Source: Peromyscus leucopus
Taxonomy: Eukaryota; Chordata; Mammalia; Rodentia; Cricetidae
Reading direction: 5' to 3'
Assembly: GCF_004664715.2 (NCBI RefSeq)
Contig: NC_051069.1
Location: forward strand, 13,330,226 to 13,394,225
Length of the DNA: 64,000 nucleotides
The translations under genes were made by a program, and so were the position numbers. Positions 10,651-24,299 of the stretch are shown piece after piece (positions within the stretch are counted from its first letter, which is position 1; every line of letters begins with the position of its first letter). The notes beneath the pieces are model-generated. The model ran no database searches, was not told the DNA's origin, and saw nothing but the letters and a program-made list of their open reading frames with translations.

Positions 10651-11689
10651 TCACCACCACAAATCTAGATTAAAAAGCTATGTGTGCCCAAGTCTGTGAT
10701 CTTGGCACTTCAGAGACAGAGGCAGGACTGGAGGCCAACCTGGGTATGGTCCCAAGATTAACATGAATATCCATTAAACTGGAGAATTGGTGGCAGCTAA
10801 GAATTGCCCTTCATCTTCAGGTTTCAGTGATGTGATAGTTACACAAATGGGGTTCATGGGAAGTAGCAGACTACAGCCTGTCATGTTCACATCAGATGAC
10901 AAAATGTGTCAGAGTGGCTTCCTAAAGGTCTTGCTTTTGCTGAGAGGTACACATGATATAGAAGAGAAAGGTTAGGTTGTATCTTATCTCTGTTCTAGTT
11001 TTAATCACTCGCCCTATGACTATACCTGTAATTTAACAAGTACAGTCCGTTAAAAGTAACTTGAGGACAATCCCTATTTCGCAGGGTGGAGTTTGATCAG
11101 TTAATTATAGGTGGATGAGTCCAACAGTGTCCACCAGGCATCTTCCTTTGGTTACTGCCTAGCCTTTGAGGGCTTTCCGGTGACTCCCAGCAGAACAACT
11201 TTCTGAATTCAGACTTGCCTTCTCCCTCTGAATCTGCATTCCTTTGATCTATAGCAACTCCAAGACTACAGGAAACCAGGTTGAAGGACATAGGCCTAAA
11301 GTAAGCCTTTCTTTGTGTTCGCTGACTTGATCAGGATGGGAGAGGAAGTTTTGAGATTCACTGTACTACAGATTTTTGGCCAAAAGACCACAGAATCTGT
11401 TTTAATGGCTTAAAAGTTCTTAAAATTCAATGGGCATTCTTGGGCAAGGGTAAGTTAAAAAAAAAAAATCATACTCCAACCCAGGAGCTGCAAAATAAAC
11501 TTTGGCCCTGCTGAAATGGTGAGATTATAAGCTGTCCCATTTTGACCTATTGGTCTCTGGAAATGGTAGTGTTATTTCTGAGGACAAGACAGACTACCAG
11601 AGCTGCCCACAAGGCATGAACATCAGGTTTAAAGCAGAACTTAACATTTCAGCCCTACCTGCCCCTAAAACTATACCTGTTGGACTTGT

Positions 11690-11770
11690 TTTTAAGATAG
11701 GGTCTCACTCTATAGCCCTCAGTGATCTTGAATTCATAGATTACAAGTGTTTACCACCCTTCCCAATAGG
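11690..11770 (-). repeat. B1-type SINE fragment
   Basis: 'aagatagggtctcactctat' and 'gattacaagtgtttaccacc' show the two ends of a shortened reverse-oriented copy. Confidence 0.45.
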
Positions 11771-12817
11771 CCTTTTTACACTATGCCTTCTTCAGACCTA
11801 AAATATTCTTCTATCACAATGGTAGAGCAAAGTTTCCCAGAGAGGAACCCTGAAAAGAAGAAAATGATGGATTTTTGGAGTTAGGGATAGAGAGAAAAAG
11901 AGTTGTCTCTGTGGGAAAGAAGGCTTCAAGTAGGAGAAAACATTTGAGCTTCACATGGAAAGTCATCTTAGGTATGAAGCGCCTCTTCAAAATGTTCAGT
12001 ATTCAGTAAATGAGTGTAATTTCAGTAAATACTGAAAATACAAGTTTTCTGAGTGCAACTATGTCTGGTCTTTCCCAGCATCTTGCAAATGCTGCATCAG
12101 CAATGAAAAGCAGCCAGAGATAAGCATGGAGTCCTTACTTACTCTGTAAAGCACTATCTCAGCCAAGGTGGCCTTGTCACCCGACATGACCTCCAATTTT
12201 TTTTCTATCCCAGAACTGCCGGGACTGAGTGGTGTAATCTACCCACCCAACTGTCCCCTAGAGGTCTTGTGCTCCCTTTCTCCCTACGTTTGTAGCTCAG
12301 GCTCCCTAGTGTGCAAACCGGAGAATACGTAGAGCCTACCACGAGAAGTCCTTCTGGGCATATAGTCTGCCACTTTCCATCCCAAGGAGGACAGGAAGGG
12401 AAAGATCCTGATTTAACAGCTGTGTGATGAGACTGGGGAGGGGGTGTCAAGATTTGGAAGACCAAGGGGTCATGATGGGCAAGATGGCATCCACCAGCAA
12501 AGTCATCCAAGTAGTGAATCCACATGGTCTATCAGTAAGGCTCCCATTCAGAAGAGACAATTCTAAACTCAGTGCCTCAGACGCTGTGAGACTACAGAAC
12601 TTCCCTCTCTCTTCTATAATTTCATATCATTCTAAAGTAAGTATATCCCCAGGTGGGCTGCTAGGTCAGGGGCCATCAGACACTGCAGAAATAATAAAAA
12701 TCTATATGTCTCAAGAAGAAACAGAAATGTGGAATTCCAGAATGATCACTGTGACTGCTGTCTGTCATCAGACAGAATTATCTTTCCAGTAAGGGACTTT
12801 CAAAATGACAAGTGAGC

Positions 12818-12976
12818 CGGGCGGTGGTGGCGCACACCTTTAATACCAGCACTCGGGAGGCAGAGCCAGGTGGATCTCTGTGAGTTTAAGGCCAGTCTGG
12901 TCTACAGAGATCCAGGACAGGCACCAAAACTACACAGAGAAACCCTGTCTCGAAAAACAAAACAAAAAAAAAAGAG
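12818..12976 (+). repeat. B1 SINE, near full length
   Basis: Starts 'gccgggcggtggtggcgcac' and ends 'gaaaccctgtctcgaaaaac' with an A-rich tail. Low divergence suggests a young copy. Confidence 0.9.
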
Positions 12977-14198
12977 AGAGAGAAGCAAAAAATTATTTAG
13001 CAATCTTAATATTCTGGGGGGCGGGAGCAAAGATCAGGAAACAATGGATCAAATGCTCCTCCCAAGAAGTCCTACCTTCTTCTTAGATGTGTTCACCTAT
13101 GTCTGGTCTTAAAGACTGGCTGCCAGCTACCTCACTCCCTCATCCCAAGGTCAACGAGAACTAAAAAGACTGTAGGCTCTCTGCTGTATAAAACCGTAGC
13201 AGCTCTGGCCCTATGGTGGTGAGAGGGAGAGGGTGGGTGGTCTTAAACTCAGTCTGTGGGGAGCCCTATGCTCCAGAGGCTAATGCCTCTTCTAATGAAC
13301 TGAAGCCTACCTTCTTCTCATTCCTGGGGTTGGGGGGCTCCAGTGGAATTTTGTGACCCACACAACTGCCTCTGTAAGAAGCCAAGATATTCCTCAGTGC
13401 CTCCGCAGAATAATGCTGTGAGTTGGTAAGAACCAGTAATGACTCAGCACCAGACTCTGTTCCTTCCCAGCTAGAACTGAAGGCAGAAGCAAGCTCCTCC
13501 TCAGCTGATGGCCACATCCTCACCACAAACTGAGTCATGGCCACACCCAGCCTGTATGGAAAACTACCAGGAAAGGAGGGAAGGTGAAGTTCAAGGAGTA
13601 TTTGAATCCAAAATCACAGCTATATACTCTCCACCTGGCACTAACTGAAAACAGTTCCTTCTCCTGGCCCTATCCCTCATGTCTAGATCTAAGTGAAGCA
13701 AGATTGCTTACACTCAGATAAGTGGAAGGTGGGCTGTCACTGTGTGTGCAATAAGAGCCCTGGCCTCTGTGAAGAATGCTGTCTTGCAGCTCAAACATGT
13801 CTTCATGGACCTCAGTCCTCTCACCTTCAAAATAGCAGGGCCTTCAATTATCCCTCCAAGCTATGAGAGCATACCTCTCCAGAAACAGAGGACCCTACTA
13901 AGCAAGTTTGTCTGCAATGAGGGCATTCTTCTGTCAGATAAGGCTTTTTCTTCTTCCTTACAGTGCTGAGGAATAAACCCAGAGCTTTGTACATGTTAAG
14001 CAGAGGTACTAAAGGCTGAACCACAGGTCCAGCTTTTTTTTTTTTTTATGATAAACTCGTGTTTTGAATTATCAGGCTTTATGAACTTCTGAGATCAGCT
14101 TTTTAGTAGAGAACTACAAAATGATATAATTACATTGATGTAAAAAGATCATTATAATCATTTATAATGTTGTGCTGTTTTATTCCCCCCCCCCCCCC

Positions 14199-14332
14199 AG
14201 ACTTTCTCTGTGTAGCTCTGGCTGTTCTGGAATTCGATCTGTAGACCAGACTGGCCTCGAACTCACAGAGATCTGCCTGGCTCTGCCTCCTGCGTGCTGG
14301 GATTAAAGGCGTGTGCCACCACCACGCGGCCT
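14199..14332 (-). repeat. B1 SINE
   Basis: Reverse copy from 'gactttctctgtgtagctct' to 'aaaggcgtgtgccaccacca', next to a run of 14 or more C residues. Confidence 0.85.
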
Positions 14333-14595
14333 GTTGTGCTAATTTTCAAAAAACAAAACAAAATGATACCACAAGACTAGCTCAGCTATCTGAGCTTTGG
14401 GGGCAATATAAACTCATTTTTCACTCCTTCTCATTCCACCATTTGCTAGCACTTGCATGGCAGGTGTTGAAATGTTTACATGTAGGAAAAACTTAATTTC
14501 TGAAATTGCCAAAACTGTTTTATAACATGTGAGCAGCCACATACCTAGCTCCAAGCAGGGCATCAGCTGATTGAGAAGCTCTAGGTGCCCAGTGT

Positions 14596-14735
14596 GGTAG
14601 GGCACATCTTTAATCCCAGCACTCTGGAGGTAGACAGATTTCTGAGTTGGGAGCCAGCCTGGTCTACACAGCGAGTTCCAGGCCAGCAGGGCTATATAGT
14701 AAACCCTCTAGGATGTAGGAAGGCAAGAGCTCTGG
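14596..14735 (+). repeat. B1 SINE
   Basis: 'gtggtagggcacatctttaa' through 'agccagcctggtctacacag', moderately diverged and missing a clean 3' end. Confidence 0.65.
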
Positions 14736-14805
14736 TTCTAGAGTTGGAAGGACCTGGTAAAAATCCAGCATTGTCACCAGGCAGTTAGCTATGAGACCCT
14801 AGACC

Positions 14806-14980
14806 AGCAGTTCTCAACCTGTCGGACTGTGACCCTTGGACAGGGTTGCCTGAGACCATCTGCATGTCAGATATTTACAATTCATAACAGTAGCAAAATT
14901 ATTTATGAAGTAGCAATAAAAATAATTTTATGGTTGGGGTCACTAAAGGGTCACAGCATTAGGAAGGTTGAGAACCACTG
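14806..14980. mobile_element. Non-autonomous hAT-type DNA element (URR1-like)
   Basis: Imperfect terminal inverted repeats: 'cagcagttctcaacct' at the left and 'aggttgagaaccactg' at the right. The interior carries 'taacagtagcaaaattattt' and 'aattttatggttggggtcac', as in rodent URR1 elements. It has no coding capacity. A second copy lies at 35762-35969. Confidence 0.75.
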
Positions 14981-15029
14981 TCCTAGACACATTTAAGATG
15001 AAGAAAACATGTCTCCCAGGTTTGCTGTC

Positions 15030-15190
15030 AAAGGCTATAATCACAGAACCAGAATGGAATTTTGAAGTCCGTTTACAATTAGCTGTGGAATACAGCAAAT
15101 TATTCACAATGTGAGATTATTTTCTCGTCTCCAAAATGGGGATAATAGCATCTATTTCTGAGGCTTTTGTGACAATTATGAGCTTGCAAT
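15030..15190 (+). repeat. MIR element
   Basis: 'ccaaaatggggataatagca' matches the diagnostic MIR segment near 'aaaatggggataataatacc', followed by a 'gtgacaattatgag' continuation. Old mammalian-wide SINE. Confidence 0.65.
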
Positions 15191-15477
15191 TATGTAGGGA
15201 GCTTGCAACAATATATATAATATATACCTATACAATAATATTTTTTAAAGATGTTAGCAAATTATTAGGGTGGTTTGCACACTACCTGGAAACTAATTTA
15301 TAAGAAATGAATTATGTTAGCTGTCTCTGATACCATATTATGGGTTACAAAGTCTTTCTAGGAGGCAGGATTTTCAGTTGCATGTGTCTGCTGGTAGTCA
15401 TTTATTTGGGGAATGTAATTTGTCTTAGGCCTGAGTCTTACAAGAGCTGGGAGTGTTGGGATAGACTAGTTATTTTC

Positions 15478-15603
15478 TTTTTGAGATGGGGGTCTTGCTA
15501 AGTTCCTCAGGTTGGTCTTGACATTCTGGGCTCAACTGATCTCCTGTCCTGTCACCCGGGAGATCTGCTAGGACTGCAGGTGTATACTACCATACTCATT
15601 TAT
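15478..15603 (-). repeat. B1-type SINE, degenerate
   Basis: 'ttgagatgggggtcttgcta' and 'ctaggactgcaggtgtatac' mark a diverged reverse-oriented unit. Confidence 0.45.
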
Positions 15604-15844
15604 AATGTTCTAGTCATAAGGGCTTGTAAGACAATGAAGAAATCAGTCACAGAGGACAAGAGCTAGTCTATAGCAGGCTTTGGAAACAAGAAGTATAGTA
15701 GAATTTGAAATCATATTGAAAAGCTAGGCTTTTAAAAGAGCTTTGTGGTGTTTTCTGTGTTTACATTTTTATTTTTCATTAATATTTCATAAAATATTTG
15801 AAAATGTTCAACATGTCTCAGCTATGATTAGAATTGACTAAGGA

Positions 15845-15990
15845 GCTGGGCAGTGGTGGCGTACGCTTTTAGTCCCAGCACTTGGGAGGCAGGGGCAGGT
15901 GGATCTTTGTGAGTTCAAGGCCAGCCTGGGCTACAGAGAAAACCCTCTTGAAAAACAAAACAAACAAACAAAAAACAAAAAAACCAGAAT
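15845..15990 (+). repeat. B1 SINE
   Basis: 'gctgggcagtggtggcgtac' to 'aaaaccctcttgaaaaacaa' with an A/C-rich tail. Confidence 0.85.
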
Positions 15991-15997
15991 TGACTAA

Positions 15998-16145
15998 GGG
16001 AACCAACATGGTGGCAATGCTTTTAATCCCAGGACAGACAAAGGCAGGTGGTGCTTTTTGAATTCAAGACCAGCTTAGTTTATATACAGTTTATACTTTC
16101 AGGCCAGTCAGGGTTACATAGTGAGACCCTGTCTTAAAAATTTAG
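15998..16145 (+). repeat. B1-type SINE, degenerate
   Basis: 'catggtggcaatgcttttaa' through 'gtgagaccctgtcttaaaaa'; lies directly after a younger B1 in the same orientation. Confidence 0.5.
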
Positions 16146-16884
16146 TAAGAGTTTTGGGTATATAGAACAAGTCTGAAAGGCCAGAAGTTTTCTTAGTAAG
16201 ACAAACCCAATCCTCCAGGCTAGCCAGTGTCAAAGAAAGGCAGTGGTTTCAGAACACCTACCTATTCTGGGAGCTCCAACTTCTTCTGGCGAGTTCCCAC
16301 TCCAGACCCTGACAGCCTCTGGCCTCCTTGCGGCCTTATACATACTAAGCAAGCACTTTACCACTGAGCTATACCCACAGCCTAGACTAGCCTTTCTTAA
16401 AGGACTTCAGGTTAGAGAAGCCAGCTTCCTGCACCTGCCAACTTACCCCTATCTCACTTACCCCAACTAAAAGCCAGGCAGGAGAAAGACTAAGCGCCCA
16501 GCCTCTAAGACACAAAGCGAGGATGACTGACAGGGCTGGTTTTGTGTAAGAAAGCAGCTGGTCCTGAAGGTTAAAAAAAAAAAAATCAGAGCTGCTCTGG
16601 CCTCAAAGACCCTTTTAAATCTTCAGTAACAGCCATCATCAGTGGTATTTTCTTCCTGTTTGTTTCATCTGCATAACTGACAAATTCCCCTCTTTAATCT
16701 TTTGACTACAAATACTGACAAGTCTATAGAATACAAAACTGAAACTAAATGGATACGTCTTTTACTTCAGGAAACACAAACAGGCCCAACTTTCAGATAT
16801 TCTATCCCACAGCACACAGCCCCTAACCAGGGCCGCGGTTAGGTGCTGGGCCAAGGCTAGGCAGACCACAGTGATCATATCCAG

Positions 16885-17137
16885 TCCACAGCACCTTCCA
16901 TTTTATTGTTTTATTTACAAACAGGGTGAAGTCAACTGGGCAAATCGGGGTGGGAGTCAGTCAGGGCCATCCAAATGTGGAGTGGTTCCTGGGTCAATCT
17001 CCACCATGAAGGCCGCCTCTTCTATCCTTTCCTTGCCCCTTGAAATTTCTCAGGGCAGCCTCACCTGCTGCTCCTGAGCCCTTTTACAAAGGCAGATGGA
17101 TCCTGGGGGACAGAGTGGTACGAGGGCTGGGGCCCCC
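16885..17137 (-). other. PARP6: PARP6 3' untranslated region
   Basis: Runs from the TGA at 17140-17138 to the region just past two AATAAA signals. It is about 250 bases, short for a mammalian 3' UTR. The cleavage point is estimated as 10-25 bases past the signals. Confidence 0.7.
16902..16915 (-). terminator. PARP6: Two AATAAA poly(A) signals of PARP6
   Basis: On the minus strand AATAAA occurs at 16915-16910 and again at 16907-16902, about 225-235 bases past the stop codon. They are the only strong poly(A) signals close after the last exon. Confidence 0.75.
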
Positions 17138-17240
17138 TCAGTTTGTGTAAACCTGAGTTCCGATCACACGCATGATTTCCTTCTGTATCTTGGGGTCCTG
17201 AGTATTAATGTTGGCATCGCCCACCTGCCCATCCTCGTAT
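17138..17240 (-). CDS. PARP6: PARP6 last coding exon
   Basis: Acceptor TTTGGCAG|A at 17240; completes Val598 across the junction, then Y-E-D-G-Q-V-G-D and the C-terminal G-T-Q-V-Y-T-N-stop. It holds the final strand of the ART fold. Confidence 0.95.
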
Positions 17241-20200
17241 CTGCCAAAGACAGGGGAAGTGTGAGCACAAGGGAAGCAGAATACCAAACCATGTCTACCA
17301 GCAGAAGTGTTTCAAGATGCGACCATTTCATCCCAAAGTTAAAGATTTTATCGCTGCTCTTCAGGATGAAGAGATCAGCTCAGCAGTTTTTCTGCTACAC
17401 AAACCCCAATGATCTGTCCTTTTCCCTAAGGGCAAAGTCCCAGTGCCAGCTAAATTAGATAGCAAGGGACAGAACTCAGACAACAAAAATGGACATCCTC
17501 AGCAGTCACACACCATCTACCACCCTTACTCTTCAAGTAATCCCAAGGGCTTCTTTTAGACTCACACAAAGAAGAACCTTGTGCAGACATGGTCGGACAC
17601 AGGGCACACCCAAATGTTTCCATGCTTCTGAAGGTCCTTAGATGTAATCACTGTAGAAGAGGGGCCAGAAGTCACAGACAGAAAGCTTAAGGCAGTCCAG
17701 GTAGGGAAGGAGGATATGATGCCTCAACATAACTTTTGGCTGAATCATGTGCCAAGGGAGCATCAGAAATACAGGCTGGAGTCTCAAAGGATATGAACTA
17801 TGAACTGGGTGAAGTACATACCTTCACAAAGTGCTATACAGTTTAGATTCCGACTCTGCAGGAACCTTGACTGAATGGATCGGGTCTGAAAGAGAAAGCA
17901 GCAGAGGAAAGTAGAGCAAGGTAAAATGTTAGAGCTTGCTCTCAAGAGGCTGGTTAGTTATTGATGATGGGGATGACAGGGATAGGAGCTGGGTCTCCTG
18001 AGCTCCCAGCCACCCTCCAAATATTTGCTTACATATAATTACCCCAATGAGTCCACAGCTTCCATGTTCATCTTTTCATTTAACCTGCCTTTGCTTTCAT
18101 GTGACCTTGCTTTCAGATAACATATGACTGAAGTAAAATCATTTTACAACATACCTAATGCCTTTAAATGACCTACAATGGCCCCAGCTCCACTGTTCTC
18201 CCATCCATTATTTTTAGCAGGATCCAGGGAAGGGTCCTAACTCATGCAGAACCAGCAAACAATACCTGGGGGATGGTGTTCATCCTGTTATATCTCTGGA
18301 CCAGCTCATCCTTGGAAGGCATTCTGTGCTGTCCTTTGCCCATTCCTGTCACAGAACAACAAACTCAGTTAATTCATCCATTTCTTAAATATTTATAGAA
18401 GTACTTACTATATGCCAGATACCAACTAGAGACACTTGGTGACACAGTGGTGAATACACAAGCTATTTTCCCACACAGAATTTAGTCTGGTGGAGACTAC
18501 AGGCAAGGAATAAGTAACTACAACACAGTATGGTGAGGGTTGTGATGGTGAGCTTATAGAGCACCGTGTGAACCAGAGAAGAGGAACTAGCTTAGCCCAG
18601 AGGTTTGAAGATGTCCTGGTGCAGTAAGATCAGGACCTCAGAATTAGGAAGAGTTAGTATAATAGAATATGGAAAGCATAAAGACAGGTAGACCCACAAG
18701 ACTTAATTTGCATACAGTAGAATGAATGACAAAAAATGATGTAAAAGATGTAAGCTAGAGCTAGCTCAAGCAGGTCTATGGGCTGTTTAGCTCACTGGAG
18801 TTGATCCTCTAAGAACACCAGGAAACCACAGAAGGGTTCTAACGCAGGGAAGTAACACACGAGTCAGGAAAGAAGGGCCCAGCAGAGCAGGATACCAATG
18901 CCTCAGAGGCAAATGGCAAGCCAGAGACATGAGTTGGGAGAAAGCAAGCAGAGTAACTTCGATATGCTGTAGTTTTAAAGTTACACAAGAGATTGACCAC
19001 ACAGGATAAAAGGAGAAAGCAGAGCCCTTCCATATTGATTCTCCACAGATATTCACAATGGCAAGCACCTTGAAGAGTCCTACCTTTAGAAAAAGTGCCA
19101 ACTGCCTCTCACTTCTACATTATCTCAGTGTATCTTAGTGCATAAATTCTCTACCACTCCCCCCTTTTATTTTTAGTTTTTAGTTTTTGTTTTTTTTGGG
19201 GGTGGTTTTCGAGGCAGGGTCTCTCTGTGTAGCTCTGATTGTCCTGGAACTCTCTTTGTAGACCTCAAACTTACAGAGATCAATCTGCCTCTGTGTCCCC
19301 AGTGCTGGGATTAAAGATATGTGCCACCATGCCTAGCTTTTTTAATCAAAAAATTCTCTTTTCCCTTTACCATTCTTAGCAATTATAGAAGAGGCCTTGT
19401 TTGTAAAGACTGAAATAGATTTTTACTTATGAGTCAAATAATACTTATATGCCCCCGTTTTTGGCCTAAGGACAGGATTTCAGTCTGTCTCCAGGCTTAC
19501 CATAATCACAGCCTTATCAGTTAGGGGTTTGTAACCAAGGAAATGGGACAAATATGAAGATGCTGTTATCATTACAAGCCATAAACAGGGCTCCAGCCTC
19601 ACCATTCTACTTTATTACAACTTCACTCTGCTTTAATTCTTGGTTTTACCACTGTCTTTATATCAAAATTTTAACTTAAATTTTATTTATTATTATGTGT
19701 ATGTGATGTGAGTGCAGGTGCATATGGAGGTCAGAAGACAACTTTTTGGGTTTTATTGTTTTGTTTTTATTTGTTTGAGATTTGTTTTTGTTTTCTTTTG
19801 CTTGGGTTTTGATTTTCCAGTCTTAGCTGACCTAGAATTCACTATATAGACCAAGTTGGCCTTGAACTCATAAGAGCACCTGCCTCTGCAAGTGCTGGGA
19901 TTAAAAACAATGTCTGTTACCATGCCTAGCTCAGAGGACTACTTTTAAAAGAGGGTAGGGACCAAACTCAGGCCACCAGGCTTGGGCATCAAGCACTTTT
20001 ACTGGTTGAACTTTCTCACCAGTTTATCTCGGTTTTATAATGGCCACAGTGTAGAAGAGGCAGTTGATAACCACTGGACTGAAATTCTTCACTGAGCAAG
20101 CTGGTTGTCAACCCAACACACACACTATAACCTCATGGTAAATTCATGGCCTGAACAAAACTCAGCTTGAACTCCCAATCCCTTCTTCCTGTAGGACACC

Positions 20201-23200
20201 TTCTCCATCATCCTTAACAAGGCTCAAGTCTACATCCAAACATCATGATCTCAGCCAAGACATTTCATTGCCAAGTTTCTAAGAGAAATTCCCATTCTGG
20301 TTCAATTCCAGAGAAAGCAGCCAGGAGAAGAAAGAATAATTTGATTTCTTTGGTAGCCTTAGAGGCAGCACTTTAAGTAACTAAAGTTAACTATGGCACT
20401 GTCCCATTCTTACTGACCCAGTGATTATTCCACGCCTGTGCTCAGACTATACTACTTGATGTCTAGAATAATGTCTGGACACTTTTGTTCACAGAATTAT
20501 TATTATTATTATTGGCTTTTCGAGATAGGGTTTCTCTGTGTAGCCCTGACTGTCCTGGAGCTCTCTTTGTAGACCAGGCTGGCCTCAGACTCAGAGAGAT
20601 CTCCCTGTCTCTGCTTCCCAAGTGCTGGAATTAAAGGCATATGCCACCATCGCCTGGCCAGAATTAATTTCTTTTTTTTTAATTAAAATTTTTTTAATGA
20701 TTCATTTATTTATTTATGCATATAATGTTCTGCCTGCATGCACAACTGCACACCAGAAGAGGGCACTAGATCTCACTATAGATGGTTGTGAGCTACCATG
20801 TGGTTGCTGGGAATTGACCTCAGGACTTCTGGGAGAGGAGCCTGTGCTCTTCACCTCTAAGAATTAAACAGAACTAAACAAAGAAAAGTTCCAACTCCAT
20901 TCACTGTCCCTAATGTCTTCTCACATTCATGACCAAGTAAGTTATGTGCAGTGCCATTGGTCAAATGCATGCTCTCTAAGCACACCCCATGCTACCAACC
21001 CAAAGGTACCCTGAGGAAAAAGAAACAGAAAACCAGAGGAGACTAAGGAGAAGGAAACATGCAAAAGAGTTGATCAAATGCCAGAATAAAAATAGTAACT
21101 GGGACATTTGCATACATCCCACCCAGTATTGCAAAGATTCTATTTATCTTCTGGGACCCAACGACCCAGTGATTCAAACAAAGCCTCCCCTTGTCAGTCA
21201 ATATAATAATGAGAACAATGGCCTACAAGTCAGGAGACTTGGATTTCAGTCATATCTCTGCTACTCAAAGCTGTATGATCTACAGAAAGTGTTTGGCTTT
21301 TCTTTTTTTCTTGTCTTTTTTTTTTTTTTTTATATGGCTTTTCGAGACAAGGTTTCTCTGTGTAGCTTTGCACCTTTCCTGGAACTTGCTTTGTAGACCA
21401 GACTGGCCTCGAACTCACAGAGATCCGCCTGCCTCTGCCTCCCGAGTGCTGGGATTAAAGCCCGGCTGTGTTTGGCTTTTCTATGTATCAGCTTATCCAT
21501 AAAATAATATGGAATTAGACTAGATGATCAATAACTCCAACAGCAAATTCTTATTGAAAATCCTATGACAGTTTGGATCTATAATCCTACGGTTTGGAAA
21601 GGGCAGTGTGATAAGATGGTTTAATGTAGTTGGTAAAGTGCTAAGGAAAGACAAGAAATCTATGAAATTCCTAGCTCTACCCTGGTAACTGAAGATATTT
21701 AAGTACTTACTAATTTGAAGAAAAGGAAAAGTTTGGTAAGAGATGAGGAAAAGAAAGGGAAAGAATATGGGAACTGAAAGATGGGAGAATCTGATTACCT
21801 GGAAAATAAGAACTTAACCAGAGGAACGCTCAGGCTGAAACAAAGATAAAAACTGAAAATCCTGACAAAGAAGCCAAAAAGACTAAGTCAACCCACTCCC
21901 ACTGTGAACCTGAAACACAGCCGAGGATTCATTTACACTTTCAGGATGCATAGGGCACTTACCCTGTGTAGATGAAATATTGGTTCTTCAAGACATTCTG
22001 ACTCTAAGTGCCACATCTAAAAGAACTGTTGCTCTGAAACTCAGGTAACATTTATTCTGCAGCACTGGGAACTGAAGCTAGGGTCCAACATGCTGGGCAA
22101 GTGTTCTACCGAGACCGACATGTCCAGCCCAGAGTTAGAAGTCTTTCATATTTTCACTCACAGCCCTGTTAAGTTTGATTTTGTCTGCCTTTGAGCAATA
22201 TAAAAATATAAAAATCGCCAGGCAGTGGTGGTGCACGTCTTTAATCCCAGCACTCGGGAGGCAGAGGCAGGCGAATCTCTGTGAGTTCAGGCCAGCCTGG
22301 GCTACCAAGTGAGTTCCAGCTTTCATGGGGGCGGGACAGGCATTTCTTCAATGGAATCACCATTTATATCATTTTCTTGCTTTTTCAAATAGGCTTTGTA
22401 TTGATCCATACTTTTTTTTTTAATATCACCTGAGATTGGACTCAGGACTTGGTGCATGATCTACCACATAGGTGTATACAGGACTTTTTTTTTTTTTTTT
22501 TTTTTGGTTTTTGAAGTCAGGGTTTCTCTGTGTAACAGCTCTGGCTGTCCGGAGCTTGCTTTGTAGACTAGGCTGGCCAGTACTGGGATTAAAGGTGTGT
22601 GCCACGACTAGCCCAGCCTGGTCCTTCTTTTAACAACTGAAATATGGTCTCACTAAGTTGCCCATGCTATCCTTGAGCTTGCTGTTTAGCCCAGGAAGGC
22701 CTTGTGGAACTTGTGGTCCTTTTTTTCTCAGCTCCCCAAGATATAACTGTATGCCTCCAAACCTGGCTAAGAAATTTTAAGATACACTTTAAATTCTTTA
22801 TTAATAAATACATACATAAAGTATTAAGTATATAACTGTGCACCATGTGCATATCCTCAGAGGCCAGAAGAGGATGTTGAATCTCCTGAAATTAGAGTTA
22901 CAGATGGTTGTGAGCTGCTGTGTGGGTGCTGGGAACTGGACCTGGGTTCTCTGGAAAAGCAGACAGTGCTCTTAACCACTGAGTCATTTCTCCAGCACCT
23001 TTTAAATACATTTTATGATTAATCTTATGATTTTATGCATCTTACAACTATCTTCTCCAAGTCTGTAGCCTCTCTTTACATTCTCTTTACGATGTGCTCT
23101 GATGAATGGAGTGCTTAGTTTCAAACAGATTCTGCCAAACTTTTATTAGTTGTTTGCCTTTTTCCATTCTCTAGATTTTTGTCTAAGATTAAAACAATCC

Positions 23201-24243
23201 ACTCCTTGATAGTTTTAGACTCCTAAGACTAGAGAGAGATATCTGAGAGGTAGAGTGTTTATCTACCATGCTCAAAGCTCTGGGTTCCCCAGCCAAAGAA
23301 ACAAACAAACCCCCAAATAGTATTTGGACTTGGTCGTCATTCATGTTTTTAATTTCTCTTAGTCAGTTTTATCAAGTTACATTTTTCTAGGCATTTTACT
23401 AAAAGGTTTCAAATTATTGACAGAACATTCACAGACTTTTCTTCTAGGCTTCCAAACATCTGGCACATCTATAGTTATGCTAGTGTTTTTGTTCACGTTT
23501 GTCCCCATTCTTCGTAAACTACCCACAATCTATCTACCACCTGTTTTTGTTTTGTTGCCTCACTGACATGCTAGGCAAGGACTGCAACACTAAGCTACCT
23601 CTTGGTCCCTCATTTTGTTTAGTTTTTGAAACAGGGTTTCATTTTGTAATCAAGAGTGGCCTGGAAATGACTATGCAATTCAGGTTGCCCTTGAACTCAT
23701 GGGGACCCTCCTGTCTGCCTCCTGAGGTCTGGGATTAAAGGCATGAGTCACTATACCCAGCTGAATCATCTGGCTTTTTCAGTCCTTCCCTAGAGTGTCT
23801 GTATTAGCACATTGGTTTTCCTTCCTACCTATCATCATCTCTTCTTTTTTGATTCCTCTGTTCTATCATTAAAAAGGGTTCTAGATTTTTTTAAACTTAT
23901 TTATTTATTATGTATACACTGTTCTGCCTGTGTGTCAGAAGAGGGGAACAAATCTCATTACGGATGGCTGTGAACCACCATGTGGGTGCTGGGAATTGAA
24001 CTCAGGACCTCTGGAAAAGCAGTCAGTGCTCTTAACCGCTAAGCCATCTCTCCAGGCCCCTTGTTTGTTTTTTTTGCAGTAGTGCATATTGTCCTTAAGG
24101 CTTCACGTATGCTAAGAAACACTCCACTATCAACCTATATTTCTAGGTATCATATGAATTTATTTTGAGACAAGATCTCAATAAGTAGCCCAGGTTGACC
24201 TTAAATTCATGATCCTCTTGCCTCAGCCTTCTGAATATCTGGG

Positions 24244-24299
<56 letters not shown>

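Larger units (their letters stand above)
9560..16880. other. Intergenic region between PKM and PARP6
   Basis: About 7.3 kb between the PKM promoter island and the PARP6 poly(A) signals. It holds SINEs, one hAT-type element, a MIR and a CT/CA microsatellite, listed separately. I see no exon-like pattern in the unique parts. Confidence 0.6.

Noticed and set aside
20989..21396. 135-codon plus-strand open frame
   Set aside because: The second half is a MIR plus a reverse B1, and the first half has no recognised homology.
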